A DNA stretch of 64,000 nucleotides from Onthophagus taurus (lineage: Eukaryota; Arthropoda; Insecta; Coleoptera; Scarabaeidae): NCBI RefSeq assembly GCF_036711975.1, contig NC_091973.1, positions 19,158,001 to 19,222,000 of the forward strand. The letters are read 5' to 3'. Of this stretch, positions 54,468 to 64,000 are shown in pieces. The notes below the pieces were generated by a model. It ran no database searches. It had not been told where the DNA came from and saw only the letters and a program-made list of their open reading frames with translations. The position numbers were made by a program, and so were the translations under genes. The stretch's first letter is position 1; every line of letters starts with the position of its first letter.

Positions 54468-54471
54468 TTAA

Positions 54472-54740
54472 TCTTAATATTATTTAAATAATGCCCAACT
54501 TGTGTAGAAATTTAATATTTTGGAATTGTTTCACAACAAAAGGTGTATTGGAACTGTTACGTCAATCACGTGCGTGGAAGTGCCCATAGAAGTCCACTCC
54601 GATTGGCTCTAGAGTCCTCGAGGACTCGGACGGAATAACAATGGGGATTGTCAACTCAACCACACGGGCGCCGGTCGGCTACCCCTGTAGAGGTCCACTT
54701 CGATTGGCTTTAAGGGGGGTTCCGTTTATCAGCGCAGTTA
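54472..54740. other. GC-rich non-coding stretch with a 40-bp repeat
   Basis: The 40-bp sequence at 54610-54649 (CCTCGAGGACTCGGACGGAA core) recurs at 55519-55558, just before LINE copy 2. Nearby GCGCCGGTCGG also occurs at 37891 upstream of LINE copy 1. These may be parts of the LINE or of a shared insertion target. Confidence 0.5.
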
Positions 54741-54897
54741 TCTGTCGAAAATAACTGTGTGAAAATCTGTGCATATTTGAACTGCAGATGTGTAGTATAC
54801 TTTCAATTTTCGTCTCAGTTCCGACCAATTTTTACTCAGTTCTCCCGTTACTTTACAGGTTTGGTTCTAAGTGTGTTCTATAATAATTCAAGTTCAA

Positions 54898-55345
54898 TGG
54901 GTGACAGAAAAAGAAGAGCCGCAGTTGGTTGCATAATTGCAGCAGTGTTGCTAGAAGAAGAAAAAAGGAACAAATGCCGTGTACGTTGGTGCAAACCTTG
55001 GTATCTGCAAAAAAGCGTTTTACCCAGTGATTTTCTCACTTACTGATTAAGTTACAAGAACGTGGGAAATTAACGATTATAAAAATTACCTAAGGATGGA
55101 CGAAAATGCATTTCAAATTTTATTGTGCAAAGTTGCTCCTCTTATTGAAAAAAAGGACACAGTCTTTAGAGAAGCAATACCAGCGCATGTGAGAATGATT
55201 GCCATACTTCGGTTTCTAGCAGCTGGGAGAAGTTTTCAAGATTTGTCATTCTGAATAAGAATATCTCTTCAGGCTCTTGGAGAGATAATAATAGAAACAT
55301 GCGTGGAAATACGGAAAGCGCTGAAAAATTTTATTCTGATAAGCT
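54898..55345 (+). pseudogene. PIF/Harbinger transposase 3, N-terminal part
   Basis: MGDRKRRAAVGCIIAAVLLEEE begins at 54898; after a stop near 55045 other frames give KNYLRMDENAFQILLCKVAP, IPAHVRMIAILRFLAAGRSFQDLSF and SLQALGEIIIETCVEIRKAL. This is the N-terminal helix-turn-helix region of HARBI1-like transposases, the part missing from Harbinger-1 and -2. No catalytic domain follows, so it is a 3'-truncated relic. Confidence 0.75.
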
Positions 55346-55518
55346 TACTTTATCTGGTCAGACCATAGGTGTGACTGAATAAAATATATTCCGAAAAGAG
55401 GAACAATACTTTACGGAACCAGACCTTAGATTATTTATTTTCTTCACTGCACTATCACTCAGACATGACGTCACACGTTATAAACTGCACAGATAAAGGG
55501 AAGGTGTGTACCCCCCTT
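55346..55518. other. Short spacer
   Basis: No gene recognised. It contains CATGACGTCACACGTTATAA, possibly the decayed end of the Harbinger fragment. Confidence 0.3.
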
Positions 55519-55620
55519 TAGAATCCTCGAGGACTCGGACGGAAGAACAATGAGGATTCCCATGGGACGTGTACAAAAAGGGGGTTCATTCGACTCAACA
55601 GTTCATCCTAACCGCTGGCG

Positions 55621-56247
55621 TCCCTTAGGGGTCGTTGCTTTCACCGATACCCACTTGTATCTTTGTGAGCGACTTACCCCGTTCCGACGGCACTCAGATA
55701 GCAACGATGTGTGCATCTACAGCAGATCTTGGTCCCCCGAGGTCATCGCTCGTAGATTGCAGGCAGCATCGGGTGAACTGCTAGACTACTTCGCAAAGTA
55801 ACGGGTCAAAATCAACGCTGATAAAAGTACCGCAGTACTTTTTACTCGGCGTAGACAGAGGCCTCCCGATGCGTTGGTACTGCAAGGGGACGAGGTCCCG
55901 TGGCATTCTGAAGCCAAGTATTTGGGTATCATTCTGGACTCTAAACTAACTTGGAAAAGTCACATCGAGTCGATGGCGAATCGGGCGAAAGCAGCTCTGG
56001 TCAATCTGTACGCTCTGATAAATCGCTGAAATAAGTTGGATCCTCTTCGGAAGATTCGACTCTACAAAGCGGTTATCAGATCCACGATGGCTTACGCCTC
56101 TTCCATCTGAGGTTATGCCGCGCACTCGCACGTGTAAAAACTCCCGGATTACGACGTTGAACACCTTCGTCATAAACGGCCAAGGCTGCTTCTCGTCTGA
56201 CGATCCAGGAACCCGACTATCCTTCCCAAATTCCACTTCCGATATCA
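55621..56247 (+). pseudogene. Jockey-like non-LTR retrotransposon, ORF2 C-terminal fragment, copy 2
   Basis: It is closely similar to 38003-38786, including NDVCIYSRSWSPEVIARRLQAA, KYLGIILDSKLTWKSHIE and the same 3' end (ATTCCACTTCCGATATCA). Stops are present near 55800, 56030 and 56110. About 195 bp corresponding to 38505-38690 is deleted. In this copy more of the RT palm is readable than in copy 1, but the catalytic motif is again disrupted. Confidence 0.85.
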
Positions 56248-56489
56248 CTAAATTAGTGAATATAATCTAATATATTTTCCGTTTGTTTTAGGTCCGATGA
56301 AGAGGGTTAGGGAAAAAATTCTAAGTACCTCAAGAAGTCCGTCAAGTGCACCTTCACCTCAACAATTCAGTCATCGTCTCGGCTTGTAAATTGTACAAAG
56401 TAAATTGTAAATATATTAAATAAATTCGTGTCCGCTTAACAAAAACCGCTACATATCTTATTTGGCCATCTCCATCCATAACCGGTCCC
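56248..56489. other. Spacer without a recognisable gene
   Basis: No frame or repeat recognised on either strand. Confidence 0.3.
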
Positions 56490-56970
56490 AGGTAGATGAA
56501 TAATCTTACCATAACACAAGCAAACCGTGACAGAAATGACATAAATATTTTAAAACCAATAAACGAGAAGATAGTTATAAATGCCTTTTGCAATGGTCTC
56601 AGAAGCCATGATTTGAGAATTATTAATAAGTCCCGTAATTGTCTTAGTCTTAAGCAGGCTATTAGCATAGCAAAAGATGGAGACAAAACTTACAAATCCA
56701 ATAATAGAATTTTTTATTATAATTTTAATAATATTCGTAGAAACGGTAACAGGAAACAGGGGTCAACGTAATCACCGTGGATCTAGATTTTATACAAACA
56801 ACAGACAGAACACTTACAGGCAACAACCTTCTCATAATTAATTTCGAGGTCGTAACAATACTCGCGGAAATTCATTCGACACCTATCGCAATGACCGTAA
56901 CATGTTTCGGAGAAATTCTCGTGGTAATTCACGCGGACGACCTAGTGGAGAGGTACAAATTCAATGTATT
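56490..56970 (+). pseudogene. Gypsy/errantivirus-type gag fragment with RG-rich tail
   Basis: The frame from 56496 reads LKPINEKIVINAFCNGLRSHD, RIINKSRNCLSLKQAISIAKD, a gag capsid C-terminal pattern (FxxGL...DLR..I...R...L..A...A). After a frame change near 56770 the text is rich in Arg, Gly and Asn (NHRGSRFYTNN, NSRGNSRGRPSGE), an RNA-binding tail. The rest of the element is missing. Confidence 0.6.
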
Positions 56971-57853
56971 GCGTAAATCAACAAACCCGTAAGGTAACGT
57001 ACCCTATTAGTGATCACAGGTTAAAAAAAGAATATATGTAGATAAAAATTAAGGATGCGTCGCTATTTTAATTCCTAAATGTATCTAAATTCAACTTACA
57101 CAGCGATTATTTAAGCTTTGTCGATTTGGCCCCAAACGACACCAAGTCGAGAAAAGCGAGAGAAGACCTCAATCAATCTGTTCGGAAACGTTGCGGAGTT
57201 AATATACTTATTTGTAGTAGGTGGTATACAACAACAAAGTAAGTTGACATTTTTATCATATTTATGTTTTCTACTAATAAGATGTTTATTTTTGATCAAT
57301 TGGAGTTAGTTTTAATATAAATATTTAATTAAACAGCAAATATAAGCTCGTTCAAGTATTGGTTCTGAAAATTATAGTTTGATTCAATTACTGACCGAGA
57401 GGTCGTATATTACACATTTGTTTAAGTTTTATATGATTATTATTAGAGATATTATATGCCTTGCTATAAAACTTTTAAAAGTAAAGATTTATCTGCATGG
57501 AGACCAAATTATGTCCAAATCATTTTTGAAATATTTATATATTTTTTACCTTTAAAATATAGGTCAACATATGGCAATAAAACTGGTCATAACTTGGTGT
57601 CGGGTTAGTCACAATCAGGTTCTAAGCTTGTTTACAACTATAGATAATTTACTCACAGTTTGATGATAAAATTAATTATAATTAACAGTATTTATGAACA
57701 ATTAAGAATCTTTTAACTGACTTCAAATTTGGGATTTAGAAACAAACATGACTTAAAATAAAGTAGTATTATTTAGGTCACCTTATGGCACAAAAACTGA
57801 TCATAATTTACTTTTCGTGTTGATTAGAAAATAGTTTTAAATCTTTTTAAAGT
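56971..57853. other. AT-rich spacer
   Basis: No gene supported. A 60-codon frame pair at 57111-57309 lies on both strands without recognisable motifs. Confidence 0.35.
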
Positions 57854-58870
57854 GTGAAGTTTAAAGCCTTGTTTATAAGTATTAAAAAAGTAAATGTTCC
57901 CATTGTTATTTTTTACAGAATGCAATCTGTATCAAAAAAGCGAGTACTCTATACAAAAGAAATGCTAAGCAGTGCATTATTAGCAATAGAAAATGGTATA
58001 TCCTATGGAAAGGCAAGCAAAGCATTTAATATTCCCAAAACAACTCTCATATATAAAAGAACAGGAAAATTACCAATGGAAGGAAAACCAGGGCCAGTAA
58101 CCTTCCTTTCTAGAGAAGAAGAGAACCAGTTAATAAAATGGTTATTACATATTAGTAAAAGGGGTTTTCCAGTAATCAGAGAGCAGCTAGCTGATAGCAT
58201 TGAACTCTTATTCAAGAATATGAAAAGGGACAATCCTTTTCCTAATGGCCGTCCTACTAAAAAATGGCATCAACTATTCGAAAAACGACATCCTGAAATA
58301 GCTTTACGAGTTTCCCAGAACTTAACCAAATATAGGTCGATGGTAACTGAACAAAAATTGACAAGTTAGCACTCAAAAGTACTCACGTATTTAAAAGAAA
58401 ATAAGTTGGAAGACGTTTTAAGTGATCCATCACGCGTTTATAATTGTGATGAATCAGCTTTCTTTTTATCCCCAAAGGACAATAAGGTTTTGGCGAAGAG
58501 GGGGAAAAAGCTGTATATTCATTCGTCAGTAACGATGATAAAGAATGCTTGACAACACTAATAATGTGCAATGCTTCAGGAAACTTTCCTCCACCAATGG
58601 TCGTTTACCCTTACAACCGTATGCCTGCAAAAATACGTAGCAAAGGACCCGCAGGTTGGGCTATAGGACGAAGTGATTCCGGATGGATGACAGGAGAAAC
58701 ATTATTTGAATATATTGTCAATACATTTTACAACTAGCTATTAAAAAACAAAATCCCCTTCCCAGTAATTCTCTTCGTTGATGGTCATTTGTCTCACTTA
58801 ACGTTACCGTTAAGTGAAATTAGTACGAAACAAAATATTATTCTAGTTGCTGTTACAGTTTTATTTGACT
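57854..58870 (+). pseudogene. pogo/Tigger-type transposase, 3' truncated
   Basis: The frame from about 57920 starts MQSVSKKRVLYTKEMLSSAL, with a Psq-type helix-turn-helix (GISYGKASKAFNIPKTTL) and a CENP-B-like domain (EEENQLIKWLLHISKRGFPV, NGRPTKKWHQLFEKRHPE). A stop at about 58370 follows. Later frames carry VYNCDESAFFL (first Asp), NASGNFPPPMVVYPYNRMP, GWMTGETLFEYI and FVDGHLSHLTLPLSE (second Asp), the DDE_1 core. The protein stops matching at about 58850, before the third acidic residue, where other DNA begins. Confidence 0.85.
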
Positions 58871-59928
58871 AATGTCGTTTTCCCTATTTTTGTTTTCCTT
58901 TCCTTGACTTTCAGGGTAAAGCTCGATATTATTGATTAGTTTCGATTTACAGTTGATTTTTTTTTGGTTTGTTTTGTTTTGGTTCGTGTTTCAGAAGGTG
59001 ACGCCAGAGGGTTGAAGTGGTTTGAAGGTTTCCTTTCCCGTAAATCCTTTTCGTTGTCTTTTTTTGTTTTAATCTTTAATTCATAGAGGGCGGAATTAAA
59101 TTAGTATTTGCATTGCTTTAATTAATATTATAGTAAAAATTTAACAGTTTTGAATTAACTCTTCAAGTTTTTCATTTTTTTTTAATTTGGGCTTTTTATC
59201 AGTTGAGGTGATTCACCTTATTTAATCGTTTACCGAAATTGATTTGAACTCGGAGTCGGAAACTCGGACGCGATATAAAATTTTTTGCCGGTTTTTGGAA
59301 ACGTGAATTTAAGCGTTTTCCGCATTTTTAACTCGGCCACTTGCACTAGATAGTCTAACGTGTTTAATGTATGGTGAAGCATTTTTGTCCTGAAACGACA
59401 TTTTTGAAGATAAAATATTGTAATTGGTTTGGGTAGTAGACAAAATTACGCTTTTGGCGGAGTTATTCACCAAACATCGACAAACTATTTAATTACGATC
59501 GGGATCTCCCGGAGTAGAAAAACGCAGTATTAATCTTTAATTCGGCTGTATTTTAGCCTCGTAACGTTGTGAGGTAAGCTAGTAGTGAAGTTATCTATTT
59601 TTTTTTGAGTTAATTATTTTAGTAATCTAATGATTCTAATGTTAAAACTAATGTTCACTCCTTGCAGTTATGTAGTACTTTATTTTTTTTTCACAAATTA
59701 AAAATTATTCTAATTTACAAGTAAAAAAAATTAATATATTTATGAAAAAATTTTAGGCGGCACGTGTACGGTCGAAAATAATTTGAGCCGTAATATATTG
59801 TCGATTTATATCGAAATTTTCGATTTTTTTTTAATAATCGTTACTTGTTATCTAAAATACCTAAGCCTAATTATTCGCTACTTAATGTAACCCTAACTAG
59901 TTACTACCTAAACTTATTTTAGCTACTT
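58851..59928. other. Non-coding region, possibly the 3' LTR of Gypsy-3
   Basis: The region lies between the broken pogo gene and the end of a minus-strand env, where that element's 3' LTR should be. TGTTACAG at 58851 could be the outer end. The second border, TATA box and target duplication were not found. No coding frame. Confidence 0.35.
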
Positions 59929-61115
59929 GCGTACGCTTTTACATGTTCTTTTACTCTCTATCTGTGGTGACACCGGTGACACCTGAGAAGTTTCTTCTGC
60001 AGGAGTAGGCTCGTTTGATGTTATTTCAGTTAATTCACACGCGGTACCTTTTACTTTTTTCAGTACTTGAAATTTCTTTATGATTGCGTACATGCCCCAG
60101 ATAACAAAAATTATGAACGAAATTATTACAAGAACATCACACGTATTGCCATGCCTCTACGGTAGGAGTTGCCGCCAGGCCTATCAAAGCCGGATTTCTC
60201 AGAATTATAAAAAACACCACCATGGTTGTTATTACATTTACTACTTTTGTTACACTAAATAATTCATCTTGTTCATTAAGAGCAAACAAGCTCGATTTAA
60301 GTTGTTCGGACCTGATTGTTGTGGCTACAAAATCAAAATGGGGTATAGATGAATTCCAATTTTGGTTTACACATTCCGTTACGTTTGCAAAATTGAGTCG
60401 GGTATGCGTCATCATTGCCTCTAAATGTAACGTCTCTAATGTGGACCACTGAGCTGGTAAAATGTGTTTTAGATCGTATTTTTCTAACGCTTTTGCTTCA
60501 CATGGGAAGGTGCTTCTCACTAAAACTTCTCTATCAGAATACAACTCACAACCACAGGGAACATTGATCTCAAATGCACCCATGTCTAAAGGTGTAGGCA
60601 GAGACAGATTGTTCGAATTTCCGTTGCACCGCATTTTCAAATTATCCTGGGGATGACTAAGAATAAATTGTTCATGTGTAATTTGGCTTATTAACGTCCT
60701 TGAATTATTGTAACAACTCATCGGGCAAGATTCTACCATTTTCGAAATCTGAGTTCCGGTGGCCAGATCCGTATAACATGATACAGCTTCCGAAATCACG
60801 TTATTGCTCGTAGGAAGTAAACAGAGTTTACTAATATCCGGATTGCAATTGTTTAGAGATCCAGTGTCCAAGATTTTTACTTCGTTTAAATGTTTAGCTA
60901 CATAAACCTTATCTTTGCACACCTGGCACGGTTTCTCTTTCCAAGCGAAAGGTACACAGATTAGCTCAAAAAGTGTCCATTTCACTAACTTCCTACGGAT
61001 TGGAATTTTGAGTGCGATGACTATGGTTTCTTCGTAAAAGTGACAATCAGCAATTTCTAAATTAAAGTAAAAATCTAAGCTAAAAGTAGGGTGACTACCT
61101 AAGGCTTTTAATAAT
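59929..61115 (-). pseudogene. Gypsy-3 envelope fragment (F-like), fused to integrase by a deletion
   Basis: The minus-strand frame down to 60137 is a Cys-rich ectodomain with the spacing of an F-like retroviral envelope (CQVCKDK, CLLPTS, SCPMSCYNN, CGCELYSD) and several N-glycosylation sites. The frame changes just upstream of the membrane anchor (IISFIIFVIWGMYAII, about 60060-60110), followed by an acidic cytoplasmic tail ending near 59929. The N-terminal half with any cleavage site and fusion peptide is absent: the frame is joined directly to integrase at about 61115. It is a relic. Confidence 0.7.
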
Positions 61116-61589
61116 TCCGTCACTAACTTTGACATAAAGCATTTTCCTCTATCGCTTAGGATGGTTTCCGTACAACCGTGTTTACAAATTATGGTTTCCA
61201 ATAAAAAGTCTGCGACACACTTCGCCGTTCCGGCTGGTATAGCTCTCGCCTCTGCCCATTTAGTAGCGTAGTCCACTGCCGTCACAATGTATACGTTACC
61301 AAATTTTTACTTTGGGAAAGGTCCCAATAGATCGATACCTATTCGATCGAATGGTTTACCAATTTTTATGGGTTGAAGTAAGCCTTGTGGGGCCTTTGGC
61401 GGATTTTTCTTCTGCTGACACGAAATACACGACTTTACATATTTTTCTACATCACAATACTTACATGTTTTCCCAGAAATAGCGATCTTTTATCTTACCA
61501 TACGTTTTCGCGAAACCTAAATGCCTCCCGCTTAGCGGATCGTCATGGCAAGACAGGAGAATATCAGGTTTCATTTTCCTTGGTACAAC
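61116..61589 (-). pseudogene. Gypsy-3 integrase, central part
   Basis: Minus strand: PRKMKPDILLSCHDDPLSGRHLG (zinc-binding His side), KSCISCQQKKNPPKAPQG (Cys side), then FDRIGIDLLGPFP and VTAVDYATKWAEARAIP (first Asp), TILSDRGKCFMSKLVTELL (second Asp, DRGKCF). Frame breaks are near 61480 and 61310. The catalytic Glu region and C-terminal domain are deleted; env follows. Confidence 0.75.
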
Positions 61590-61667
61590 TAAAACTTTAG
61601 ATTAAAATAAAAAAGAAAAACCAAAATAAATGGTCAAACTACTCCAATATATTTTCCTTTATTAATT

Positions 61668-61706
61668 AACTCTACCGGTTTCGGTACGTGACCATCATCA
61701 GGAGTC
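61668..61706 (-). ncRNA. Minimal hammerhead ribozyme-like motif, left arm
   Basis: Minus strand: stem I GACTC/GAGTT (five pairs), CTGATGA, an extra T, stem II GGT-CACGT-ACC, GAAA, CCGG as a self-complementary stem III and GTA as cleavage triplet. All hammerhead core positions match. Confidence 0.55.
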
Positions 61707-62125
61707 TACAAATCAACTACATGTAAAACAAAACTGTTAAAAACAATACTTATATTACCTTGTCAAGTTAAAGGTGGGGAAACTCGTCTTGAAACATTGT
61801 TCATTCAACAAATAAAGAGATTAACAAAATTGTTCGGTATGCCAATACACATGATAGATGATTTAAAATGATATCAAAAAATCAAATTAATTAAAACGAA
61901 GCACATATAAAACAAATTTAGGATTAACCTAAAAGATCTACGTCGTAATCGAGAACACGTTAAAAAGGTGAAAAACAACAAATTCATGTGATTGGGTTAG
62001 AAATAAACACCCTACGCGCAGGTGCAGACCAAAGAATCAAATTCAAATATAAAAACTCTCAAAAATACATCAATGAATATCTTAACATAAATCGCCTAGG
62101 GATACATGTAGATTCAACATATTAT

Positions 62126-62488
62126 AATTCTCAAAATACAATCAAAAAATCAGAGATCAAGATAATTAGTTTAAATAAATAACTATATAGGTTAGGAAAT
62201 AGGTGTTTAGGATTATGTAATGGAGATAAAAAGGATGAATAAGGACTGGGTATTAAAAGGATATGTTTGGTGAGAAGGATCCTTATATAGTGCGAAAACT
62301 ACCCTCACCATTAGGTAGAGATCCTCTTGTATATAAGGAATAAAAGAAGGGAAGTTAAAGGTATATAATTATGTGTCTGGTGGTTCAGATTTGAGATCGT
62401 ATGGGTTATTCAAATATCGGTATAGGGGTGTCTTCTGTAATTGAACCTGGTCGTTCAAACTGTGCAAATCAGTTTTTGTGTAAATAAT
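62126..62488. other. Centre of the fold-back element
   Basis: AT-rich, non-coding sequence with GAT-rich runs; no inverted partner was seen here. Confidence 0.5.
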
Positions 62489-62902
62489 ATGTTGAATCTA
62501 CATGTATCCCTAGGCGATTTATGTTAAGATATTCATTGATGTATTTTTGAGAGTTTTTATATTTGAATTTGATTCTTTGGTCTGCACCTGCGCGTAGTGT
62601 GTTTATTTCTAACCCAATCACATGAATTTGTTGTTTTTCACCTTTTTAACGTGTTCTCGATTACGACGTAGATCTTTTAGGTTAATCCTAAATTTGTTTT
62701 ATATGTGCTTCGTTTTAATTAATTTGATTTTTTGATATCATTTTGAATCATCTATCATGTGTATTGGCATACCGAACAACTTTGTTAATCTCTTTATTTG
62801 TTGAATTAACAATGTTTCAAGACGAGTTTCCCCACCTTTAACTTGACAAGGTAATATAAGTATTGTTTTTAATAGTTTTGTTTTACATGTAGTTGATTTG
62901 TA

Positions 62903-62941
62903 GACTCCTGATGATGGTCACGTACCGAAACCGGTAGAGTT
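62903..62941 (+). ncRNA. Minimal hammerhead ribozyme-like motif, right arm
   Basis: It is the inverse copy of the left-arm motif with no base change: GACTC, CTGATGA, T, GGT-CACGT-ACC, GAAA, CCGG, GTA, GAGTT. Predicted cleavage is after 62936. Confidence 0.55.
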
Positions 62942-63056
62942 AATTAATAAAGGAAAATATATTGGAGTAGTTTGACCATTTATTTTGGTTTTTCTTTTTT
63001 ATTTTAACATTATCACCAATATGGATGACAACCCCTATATATATTAAAACTTTAGA

Positions 63057-63980
63057 GTTGAAATTAGGAGAAAAATATTTTTTATAGAGAACGTTATTTT
63101 CTAAAATATAGCTACGCGTCTTTTTGACTAATTTTGATTCGTGTGAATCCGGTGTCGTAAGAGCGTTAATTAATTTTGATACTTCTGGGTCTTCTTGCTG
63201 TAATTTTGAAATGTCTTCTAAAGATAGCATAAACACTGGGATTTCGTTCGCATCTATCGTATCTGGCGGTAGTACGGGATTCCGGGATAAACTATCGGCA
63301 TCCAGATGTTTTTTGCCGGATTTGTGAACAACCTCGAATGAATAGTCTTGTAATTTTATTATCCAGCGCATTAATCGTGAAGATGGATCTTTGGTTTTAC
63401 GTAACCAGCAAAGTGCGTGATGATCAGTCACGATTTTGAAATGCTTTCCCCATAAATAATGCCTAAAATAATTTATCGCCCAAACTATAGCCAAGCATTC
63501 TTTCTCGGTAGTGTTGTATCGCGTTTCTGCGCCTGTTAAACGTCGTGAAGCATACGCAACCGGGTGCGCTGCATCTTTATGGTGTTGTAATAATACGGCA
63601 CCTAAACCAAAATCGCTGGCATCGGTGTGAATTTCAATTGGGTTATCTTTACTGAAATGTTCTAATACAGGGGATTGAATTAACGCGAGTTTCAACTTAT
63701 CGAATGATTTCTGTTCTTTATCGGACCAAACAAATTTATTATTTTTCCTAGTAAGTAACGTTAAAGGTCGCGCTATATCCGCAAAATTTCGTACAAATTT
63801 TCGATAATAATTTGCTAAACCGAGGAACGATTGAACATCTTTGACCTTTCTCGGTGTCGGAAAATCTTTGACGGCTGAAATTTTATCTGGGTCTGGGTGG
63901 ATGCCCTGCGCATTTACGACGTGGCCTAACATTTTTAACTTTTGATAACCGAAAGAACATTTCGAAGGTTTTAATTTCAT
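63057..63980 (-). pseudogene. Gypsy-3 reverse transcriptase end and RNase H
   Basis: The frame enters from the right window edge with MKLKPSKCSFGYQKLKMLGH, then HPDPDKISAVKDFPTPRKVKD, FLGLANYYRKFVRNFADIA (RT thumb), IEIHTDASDFGLGAVLLQHH, YASRRLTGAETRYNTTEKEC, ACIVWAIN-like text and VTDHHALCWLRKTKDPSSRL with DADSLSRNP (RNase H). About 308 codons are open up to the fold-back insertion at 63056. The catalytic RT palm lies outside the window, so this part could still be intact. Confidence 0.9.
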
Positions 63981-64000
63981 ATTCGCACTTCTAAGCCTTT

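Larger units (their letters stand above)
61602..63044. mobile_element. Hammerhead-bearing fold-back element (1,443 bp), TSD TAAAACTTTAGA
   Basis: Arms of about 500 bp (61602-62125 and 62489-63008) are nearly perfect inverse copies around a centre of about 360 bp. TAAAACTTTAGA flanks both sides (61590-61601 and 63045-63056). The right side has an extra 36 bp (63009-63044) before the duplication that the left lacks. Inverted long terminal repeats, a variable-length duplication, an asymmetric extension of about 35 bp and hammerhead motifs are all described for Penelope-like elements. No protein is encoded. It splits Gypsy-3 pol. Confidence 0.8.

Noticed and set aside
57111..57309. Small overlapping frames on both strands
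   Set aside because: No motif, no codon signal and no neighbouring element to which they would belong.

Overview
This window looks like arthropod, most likely insect, genomic DNA made almost entirely of transposable elements. No cellular host gene was recognised. The reasons are AT-rich spacers, spliced PIF/Harbinger genes, P-element-like, hAT, piggyBac and pogo transposases, insect-style Gypsy elements with envelope genes, BEL/Pao, Copia, Penelope-like and Jockey-like retroelements, and a tRNA-derived SINE. Nothing in the sequence fixes the species.

Layout. 1-5.6 kb: a decayed MULE-like DDE transposase (copy A), then a GTF2IRD2/ZBED-like hAT transposase split by a 2,024-bp solo LTR with an AAAT target duplication. 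5.6-14.3 kb: P-element-like C-terminal fragments, a ~200-bp tandem repeat, a second DDE copy (B) with a ubiquitin-protease-like tail, a 1.4-kb non-autonomous hAT element with 8-bp target duplications, and a Copia scrap. 14.3-18.2 kb: two PIF/Harbinger elements lying head to head, each with its transposase inside the intron of an oppositely oriented MADF/Myb-like gene. 18.2-20.3 kb: DDE copy C. 21.4-37.2 kb: a Gypsy element (Gypsy-1) split by a SINE, two fold-back elements, a transposon with ~183-bp inverted repeats and a USP-like gene, an env-bearing Gypsy (Gypsy-2) and a 2,093-bp piggyBac. 37.2-52.2 kb: hammerhead-bearing and LTR-like pieces, a LINE fragment, and a BEL/Pao array whose leader holds a complete 8,869-bp Gypsy (Gypsy-M, minus strand, TSD AAACTA), itself carrying a solo LTR in its reverse transcriptase. 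52.2-64 kb: a Penelope-like RT scrap, a piggyBac MITE, a third Harbinger fragment, a second LINE copy, a gag scrap, a pogo/Tigger transposase and a minus-strand env-bearing Gypsy (Gypsy-3) whose integrase is split by a 1,443-bp hammerhead-bearing fold-back element.

How it fits together: insertions sit inside insertions, and target duplications date them relatively (hAT older than its solo LTR; BEL older than Gypsy-M, which is older than its solo LTR; Gypsy-3 older than the hammerhead fold-back). Most reading frames are broken. The best preserved coding regions are the Gypsy-M gag, protease and integrase frames and the piggyBac transposase halves. The most novel-looking signals are (1) a DDE transposase family whose copies end in different modules, including ubiquitin-protease-like ones; (2) minimal hammerhead-ribozyme motifs with self-complementary stem III in three unrelated repeats; (3) a solo LTR whose tandem repeat units are hairpins with compensatory base changes; and (4) the transposase-in-intron layout repeated in two diverged Harbinger elements.
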